Assembly (NCBI GenBank): GCA_031389045.1
Contig: JANMSE010000069.1
Span: 1 to 50,495 of the forward strand
Length of the DNA stretch: 50,495 nt
Origin: JABFSC01 sp031389045
GTDB taxonomy: Bacteria > Desulfobacterota > Binatia > Bin18
Direction of reading: 5' to 3'
Part shown: one piece after another, positions 45,371 through 50,495 of the stretch
Layout: every line of letters starts with the position of its first letter
Numbering within the stretch: the first letter of the stretch is position 1
Program-made: the position numbers and the translations under genes
Notes under the pieces: generated by a model
Seen by the model: only the letters and a program-made list of their open reading frames with translations
Told to the model about the DNA's origin: nothing
Database searches by the model: none

Positions 45371-46567
45371 ATGCAGGCCCTCGACAACATTCGGATTCTT
45401 GACTTGACGCAATTTGAGGCTGGCCCATCATGCACCGAGTTGCTCGCGTTCTTGGGCGCGCGGATCATTAAGGTCGAGTCCCCCAAAGGTGGCGATCAGG
45501 GACGCACCCTGCTCAACGATGGGACCCGGCTCGATTCCTACTATTTCCTGCTGCTGAACGCCAATAAAGAGAGCATCACCCTCAACCTCAAGAGCGAGAA
45601 GGGGAAGCGCATTTTCCTAGAGCTGGTGAAACAGGTGGACGTGGTGATGGAAAACTACGCACCGGGAGTGATGGCCGGTCTCGGATTGGGCTACGACACA
45701 CTCAAGGCCGTGAATCCACGGGTCATCTCCGCCACCATCAAGGGATTCGGAACGTATGGTCCGTACAGTGGCTACAAGAGTTTCGACCCCATCGCCCAAG
45801 CCACCGGCGGCGCGATTAGCATGACGGGAACCCCCGATGGTCCTCCCGTACGACCCGGTCCGACTATTGGTGATACTGGCACCGGCGTCCACTGCGCGGT
45901 TGGCATCCTGTCCGCGTTGTGGCAACGCGAACGCACCGGCGAGGGGCAACAGGTGGAAGTGTCGATGCAAGATGCCGTCGTCAACTTCTCGCGCGTCGCG
46001 ACCATGAGCCATTACGTCACCCACAAAGCCGCGGCCCGCACGGGCAACGATCCCGCCCGGCTCTCACCAGCGGCGTTGTATCCGTGTCATCCCGGTGGTG
46101 CCAACGACTACATCTACTTGATCGCGACCTCACGAGAGATGTGGGACAACATCCTCACGGTGATTGGTCGCGCGGATTTGATCGGTGACCCACGGTACAC
46201 CGAGATCGCCGAACGGAACAAACATGGCGAGGAAGTGTACGCCATGATCCGTGCGTGGACCCAGCAACGCGGCAAATTCGAGGTGATGGAGACGATGGCC
46301 AAGGCCGAAGTGCCCTGTGGCGCGGTGTTCGATTCGCTTGATGTCCTGACCGATCCTCACCTGAAAGCGCGAGACATGATCGTCACGGTTGAGCACCCGA
46401 CTCGCGGCGCGGTGACCATGCCTGGTTGCGCCGTGCAACTGTCGCAGTCGCCACGAGAAGTGCGGCCAGCGCCGTTATTGGGGCAACATAATCAGAACAT
46501 CTACCAGGAATTGTTGGGCATCACTCCAGGGGAACTCGCGGAACTGAAAACCGAGGGCGTCGTGTAA
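45371..46567 (+). CDS. CaiB/BaiF family (class III) CoA transferase
   Basis: 398 aa from the ATG at 45371, preceded by GAGGAGGTGTTCC; the upstream open frame lacks a site. The family motifs are IRILDLTQFEAGPSCTELLA, GARIIKVESPKGGDQGR, ANKESITLNLKSEKGKRIF, LVKQVDVVMENYAPGVM and VSMQDAVVNFSR, with the catalytic Asp in VSMQD. Such enzymes move CoA between oxalate/formate, carnitine, bile-acid or aromatic acids. A 28-codon copy of its 5' end lies at 47208. It probably serves the nearby acyl-CoA genes. Confidence 0.93.
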   Translation: MQALDNIRILDLTQFEAGPSCTELLAFLGARIIKVESPKGGDQGRTLLNDGTRLDSYYFLLLNANKESITLNLKSEKGKRIFLELVKQVDVVMENYAPGVMAGLGLGYDTLKAVNPRVISATIKGFGTYGPYSGYKSFDPIAQATGGAISMTGTPDGPPVRPGPTIGDTGTGVHCAVGILSALWQRERTGEGQQVEVSMQDAVVNFSRVATMSHYVTHKAAARTGNDPARLSPAALYPCHPGGANDYIYLIATSREMWDNILTVIGRADLIGDPRYTEIAERNKHGEEVYAMIRAWTQQRGKFEVMETMAKAEVPCGAVFDSLDVLTDPHLKARDMIVTVEHPTRGAVTMPGCAVQLSQSPREVRPAPLLGQHNQNIYQELLGITPGELAELKTEGVV

Positions 46568-46592
46568 GCGAGGAGAACTGAGGGGATACGCC

Positions 46593-47183
46593 ATGTCAAC
46601 GCAGACTGCTTTTGTTTCGACGGAAACTTTCACGCAGAAGGAGTTCAAGCACTGGCTGGATGAGCGTCCGGCATCGGACATCAACCATTACGAGTTATTG
46701 CGGGGGAAGATCATCATGAACCCACCAGCCGGATGGCCGCACGGGTCGGTCGAATCGAACATTCATACACCTCTGGCAACTTTTGTTCGTGCTCACGGAC
46801 TTGGGATCATGCTCGGCTCCAGTGCTGGCTATGATCTGCCTTCCGGTGACACTGTTGAACCCGACATCTCCTTCATTGCTACCGAACGATTGACGGCTGG
46901 CCCAGCGCCACAACCAGGGAAATTCGTGCGCATCGTTCCCAATTTGGTGGTGGAGATTCTCTCGCCCGCCACGGCACGAAGAGATCGCACCGAAAAGAAA
47001 GCGATTTACCAGGAAAACGGCGTGGAGGAGTATTGGCTGGTCGATACCAAGCGCCGCGAGATCACGGTCTACACACTCACGGGAAAACGCTTCGGCCGTG
47101 GGAAGGTGTACACCGCGCGCGACCTCCTCTCGTCACGCACGCTCAGCGGTTTTACGCTGCGGCTCAGCGAAGTCTTTGTCTAA
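46593..47183 (+). CDS. Uma2-family (DUF820) restriction-endonuclease-fold protein
   Basis: 196 aa. Core residues: HYELLRGKIIMNPPAGWPHG, then VESNIHTPL, SAGYDLPSGDTVEPDISFIA, FVRIVPNLVVEILSPATARR, KKAIYQENGVEEYWLVDTKR, closing with GFTLRLSEVFV. The D/E/K pattern (PDIS..VVEIL..K) is the PD-(D/E)XK-like site. Unlike the copy at 12055 there is no coiled-coil tail. It lies 25 nt after the CoA transferase and before a fragment of a second CoA-transferase copy, so it sits between duplicated flanks. Confidence 0.9.
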   Translation: MSTQTAFVSTETFTQKEFKHWLDERPASDINHYELLRGKIIMNPPAGWPHGSVESNIHTPLATFVRAHGLGIMLGSSAGYDLPSGDTVEPDISFIATERLTAGPAPQPGKFVRIVPNLVVEILSPATARRDRTEKKAIYQENGVEEYWLVDTKRREITVYTLTGKRFGRGKVYTARDLLSSRTLSGFTLRLSEVFV

Positions 47184-47207
47184 CGCCGATGCACGAAGAG
47201 GTGACGT

Positions 47208-47290
47208 ATGCAGGCCCTTGACCACATTCGGATTCTCGACGTACCGCAGATTGAGGCTGGCCCCTCGTGTCCCGAGTTGCTCGCGTTTTG
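47208..47290 (+). pseudogene. 5' fragment of a second CoA-transferase gene
   Basis: Starts ATGCAGGCCCTTGACC and encodes MQALDHIRILDV, then QIEAGPSCPELLAF before a TGA, matching the first 27-28 codons of the gene at 45371 with scattered substitutions. GAAGAGGTGACGT upstream mirrors that gene's leader. It then switches abruptly to type I specificity-subunit sequence. Confidence 0.85.
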
Positions 47291-47532
47291 AGGTGGGCGG
47301 GTTGAAGAATCTCAACACGAACTTGGTTGGCCAACAGTATGTTTTGGTGCCGCCGCAAGAACTCGTAGAAGCATACGATAAACAGGCAAACGCGTGGTTC
47401 TCAAGGATGCGTTATAGCGGCATTGAGTCGCGCACCTTCGCCGCAGTGCGCGACATGCTGCTGCCCAAGCTCATCTCGGGCGAAGTGCGGATCAAGGGCG
47501 GCGTCAAGTTGTTGAAGGAGGCGACAGAGTGA
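47291..47532 (+). pseudogene. 3' fragment of a type I restriction specificity subunit (hsdS)
   Basis: Encodes LKNLNTNLVGQQYVLVPPQE, then LVEAYDKQANAW and SRTFAAVRDMLLPKLISGEV followed by RIKGG, the typical C-terminal helix of HsdS (LLPKLISGE). The target-recognition domains and start are missing. The TGA overlaps the GTG of the next gene as GTGA, so the original operon was hsdS followed by that gene. Confidence 0.85.
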
Positions 47533-48233
47533 TCATCACGGAGAACCAACTCGACGAGTGGGTCCGCGGCAACGCGAGAGACGCTCAGGGAGTGATCGTA
47601 GAGCTTGTCTGGCGCTTGGTGGCTGCTTCGTCTCCCAGACCGAAGGAGCGCCGCTTTCCGCTAGGTGACAGCATTGGGCAACACGGTTCCGATGGACTCT
47701 TGAATGTGGATCTCGCATTCGATCCGTTCGTGCCAGAGGGCCGCTCGTTTTGGGAGATAGGAACCGGGCTGAAAGCCGGTGCTAAAGCTACATCCGATTA
47801 CGGCGATCTGGTTGTAGCAATACCGGAAAGTATCCGGATCGAGTCCACCTTCGTGTTCGTTACGCCCCTCTCCGGTCGGAGAGACTGGGAGCATACATGG
47901 AAGGAGGATGCGCAGGGAGCGTGGATCGAGAAACGTCGCGCGAAACAGGAATGGCGGGACGTTCGAGTCATTGACGGAACGAAGCTCGTCGACTGGGTTC
48001 ATCAGTTCCCGCCAGTTGAGCTTTGGCTTGCACAGAGGACAATCCACGTGCCCGACCAGCAGCTCGAAACACCAGAGCAGTGTTGGAACTTGATTCGCAC
48101 AATCGGAGAACCGCCACCCCTAACCCCTAAGCTGTTTCTCACGGGTAGGGACGACGCTTGCGCAAAACTCAAGGAAGTAGTCTCTGGGACTGCGGTTCAG
48201 CTCAAGCTCGAAACGCATTTTCTGCTTAGGTAG
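47529..48233 (+). CDS. N-terminal part of a split, defence-associated nuclease-like protein
   Basis: 234 aa from GTG 47529, overlapping the hsdS stop. Residues ~45-95 (IGQHGSDGLLNV, VPEGRSFWEIGTGLKAGAK and DY) have the shape of a PD-(D/E)XK nuclease core (D, ExG, K). VFVTPLSGR and VIDGTKLVDWVHQFPPVELW follow as in nuclease-type N-termini of large bacterial defence proteins. It ends early at TAG after LKLETHFLL. The next frame continues the expected sequence, so this is the first half of one gene broken by a one-base shift and a stop. No intact methylase or helicase is in the window. Confidence 0.6.
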   Translation: MIITENQLDEWVRGNARDAQGVIVELVWRLVAASSPRPKERRFPLGDSIGQHGSDGLLNVDLAFDPFVPEGRSFWEIGTGLKAGAKATSDYGDLVVAIPESIRIESTFVFVTPLSGRRDWEHTWKEDAQGAWIEKRRAKQEWRDVRVIDGTKLVDWVHQFPPVELWLAQRTIHVPDQQLETPEQCWNLIRTIGEPPPLTPKLFLTGRDDACAKLKEVVSGTAVQLKLETHFLLR

Positions 48234-48241
48234 TCGACTTT

Positions 48242-50452
48242 GTGTCGGCATACCTGGCCGACCTAGACACTGACAATCGCGCAGACGCTGCCGGCCGCTG
48301 GCTTGTTGTTTCCGGCGTCGACGCGTGGAACGCGATCGTGTCTCAAAAGGAGAAGCTCGTTCTGATTGCCGACCCGGCGCTTGATTTGAGCGGCGAGACA
48401 GGCACGAAGCTCATCCAGAAGGCCCGAAGGGCTGGTCATGCGGTGATCTTCGGCGGTCCAGCTGGCGGCATACCTGACCCTGCAAGTGTGCCGCTACGAG
48501 CGCCGCGATCACATCAGGTACGGGAGGCCCTGGAGCAGGCAGGGTATAGTGAGGAGCGGGCTCGGACGTTGGCCCAAAAGAGTGGTGGCCACCTTGGCTC
48601 GTTGCTCAGGTGCCTTCAGAACCTCGCACTGCTGCCTGAATGGGCTGAGGGCACTGTTGCCTCGGAACTGGCAATCGCGGCAGTTCTGGGAGCCTGGACC
48701 GAGAAATCAGCGGCCGACCGCGTGATTGCGGAGGGCCTATCGGGAAACTCCTACGGGGAGGGGATCGGGAAGATGCGTGAGGTCGCGCTTCACCCAGGCA
48801 CTCCCCTAACTCAGCGGGACGGCAACTGGAGGTTCGCTGCACGTTATGAAGGGTGGTACGCGCTGGGTCCCAAACTCTTCGATGAGCACTTGGGCCGATT
48901 GCAAGTCGCAGCGACTTCCGTCTTGACGGAGAAGGACCCCCAGTTCGAACTCCCGAGTGACGAGCGATACGTATCTAGCATTCATGGTAAAGTTCTTGCG
49001 CATTCACGTCTCTTACGAAACGGTCTCGCGGAGTCGTTAGCGCTACTCGGAAGCCATTCGAAAGCACTTACCTCGTGCACGCTCGGCAAGGCCGAGGTAA
49101 CGGCGATCCTAGCCGTCCGCGAAATACTCGCCGACGCTGACTGGGAGCGTTGGGCCAGCCTTAACGATCTGCTTCCTCTTCTTGCCGAAGCCGCCTCGGG
49201 GGAGTTTCTCGACGCCGTAGAGAAAGCGCTTATCCGTACGCCGTGCCCCTTCGATCTGATATTCGCCGAAGAGGGCGACGGTGTCATGGGCCGCACCTAC
49301 ATGAGCGGGGTGCTCTGGGCTTTGGAGACACTGGCTTGGGACTCGGATCAGCTAAGCCGCGTAGTGATCTGTTTGGGAGAGCTTGCCGCGCGGGACCCAG
49401 GTGGGCGTTGGACTAATCGTCCGGCCAACTCTTTGACCACCATTCTTCTGCCATGGCTGCCGCAGACATGCGCCCCGGTCGCGAAGCGCGCCGCAGCTGT
49501 GTCAGCGCTGCTCGCTGAGCTTCCTGACATAGGGTGGAAGCTGCTCGTAAGCCTTCTTCCTCAATCGCACTCAATGTCATCTGGCACCCGCAAGCCGGCG
49601 TGGCGCGAGACCATTCCAGAGGATAGGCCGAAGGGGGTAACGCAGGGCGAATACTGGGAACAGATCGCGCTTTACTCAGAGCTGGCCATCACTGCTGCCA
49701 AGAGCGACCGCAAGAATCTTGCTGAGTTGATCGATCAGATGGGGAACCTTCCTCCAGAGCCACAAGCGCAGCTGCTGTTGCATCTCGGGTCCGACGCCGT
49801 GACCAAGTTGCCGGAGGCCGACAGGCTAAGTCTATGGACTGAACTCGTCGATCTAGTCACGAAGCACAGGAAGTTCGCTGATGCCAGATGGGCGATGCAG
49901 CCCGAGCAAGTCGACAGGATTGTCGCTGTCGCTGACCGCCTCGCACCGGACGCCCCGGCGTTTCGCCACCAGCGCCTCTTTAGCGAACGCGATTCCGACC
50001 TGTACGAGGAGAAAGGTAACTACGAAGATCAACGCAACGCACTTGAGCTTCGTCGTCAAAAGGCCGTGGAAGAAGTTGCTGCGAATGGGGGCGCACAAGC
50101 GGTTATCGAGTTCGCAGCCGCTGTCCAGTTGCCTTGGCGCGTGGGGATCGCCTTTGGCGTTGTGGCAGGCCAGGAGGTCGACCAGATCGTCCTGCCGGGC
50201 CTGCTGGAACCTGAGCAGAAAAAGATTGCTCAGTTCGCGGGAGGGTTCATCTGGAGCAGATTTCGCGTCGCTGGCTGGCTCTGGGTCGACGGCATCGACA
50301 CGATACGATGGACCTCATCGCAGATCGGACAGTTCCTCTCCTTCCTGCCCTTCGCCCCAGGCACGTGGGAACGCTCCGAGCGTCTTCTTGGAGCTGATGA
50401 GGTTGCGTACTGGAGCATAGCAGTTTTCAAGTGCAAACGATCTCAGATATAG
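48242..50452 (+). pseudogene. C-terminal part of the split defence-like protein, truncated by IS insertion
   Basis: 736 codons from GTG 48242. Predicted mostly alpha-helical, with HEAT/TPR-like solenoid character (ALLAELPDIGWKLLVSLLPQ, ADRLSLWTELVDLVTKHRKF). It carries VVSGVDAWNAIV and LIADPALDL, then GHAVIFGGPAGG and ALEQAGYSEERARTLAQKSG, seen in large STAND-type or effector scaffolds, but I see no Walker A motif. After GADEVAYWS (to about 50416) the sequence changes to an IS left end and stops at 50452. The natural protein was longer. Confidence 0.55.
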
Positions 50453-50495
50453 TGAGAGTATGAAAGCCTATCCGCAAGAATTACGTAGTCGGGTG
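50417..50495 (+). mobile_element. Left end of an IS630-family insertion sequence
   Basis: The disruption of the defence-like gene begins at a TA (50418-50419), the usual IS630/Tc1-mariner target. About 40 nt of non-coding end (including GCAGTTTTCAAGTGC) precede the transposase start. The right part and the other end are outside the window. Confidence 0.7.
50460..50495 (+). CDS. IS630-family transposase, first 12 codons
   Basis: ATG at 50460 followed by codons for MKAYPQELRSRV, the conserved N-terminal start of many IS630 transposases (MKAYSxDLRxRV), before the helix-turn-helix. The rest lies beyond the right edge. Confidence 0.75.
   Translation, partial: MKAYPQELRSRV

Noticed and set aside
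47098..47532. A 144-codon gene spanning Uma2, CoA-transferase fragment and hsdS tail
   Set aside because: Only the last ~75 codons are HsdS-like; the rest is out-of-frame reading of Uma2 and the CoA-transferase fragment.

Overview
The window looks like a chromosomal contig from an uncultured Gram-negative bacterium with moderately high G+C. Secreted proteins with Sec-type signal peptides, a DUF1329 protein, CaiB/BaiF CoA-transferase, several crotonases, an AMP-forming CoA ligase and Rieske/flavin-reductase genes together suggest an aerobic, degradative soil or sediment organism. A deep proteobacteria-like lineage (Binatota/Desulfobacterota-like or Tectomicrobia-like) would fit, but no rRNA or marker gene settles this. 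I saw no rRNA, tRNA or CRISPR array.

Layout. 1-1 kb: 3'-truncated WYL regulator (-). 1-3.7 kb: transposase remnant, dispersed repeats and a secreted DUF11/BACON-like protein. 3.7-8.3 kb: GST, a PaaG-like crotonase, then a minus-strand group (RlmI-like methyltransferase, HTH/Zn-ribbon regulator, AsnC-type sensor domain, SnoaL-like and molybdopterin-domain proteins). 8.4-10.4 kb: TMTC-like membrane protein with TPRs. 11-20 kb: minus-strand cluster (GT2 glycosyltransferase, Uma2, SDR, GMC oxidoreductase, small membrane protein, methyltransferase, AlkP-superfamily hydrolase, small membrane protein). The SDR/GMC/small-protein genes overlap and probably make one tailoring unit of unknown product. 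20-29.5 kb: secreted PPC-like protein, sulfatase-TPR, pdxJ, hicBA, rhodanese, quinone oxidoreductase, Nudix, lipocalin-like and beta-propeller proteins. 29.8-33 kb: sigma factor overlapping a 55-aa membrane ORF, a truncated crotonase, DUF1329 and DUF309. 34-37 kb: ilvE and a flavin reductase flank an unusual tandem duplication whose two copies hold different toxin-antitoxin genes. 37-47 kb: Rieske/YgfZ/desulforedoxin-like operon, amidohydrolase, DUF6883/DUF4926 pair, acyl-CoA genes (two crotonases, CoA ligase), BolA-Grx, CoA transferase, Uma2. 47.2-50.5 kb: wreckage of a defence locus (CoA-transferase 5' fragment, hsdS 3' fragment, a large split defence-like gene) cut by an IS630-like element that leaves the window.

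The most striking property is the density of intergenic repeats. There are (i) arrays of 7- or 8-nt words hugging gene 3' ends and sometimes supplying the stop codon; (ii) short hairpins with G-rich/C-rich covarying arms, three of them exactly 28 nt, one lying in frame inside a gene; (iii) ~100-bp composite hairpins; (iv) ~140-bp MITE-like elements with terminal inverted repeats; and (v) a CTCTCCCRGCCGGGAGAGG / ATGGCATTAAGTTA family. Truncated gene duplicates next to modules (35.9-36.1 kb, 47.2 kb, 31.0 kb) show repeated local rearrangement or, alternatively, assembly joins.
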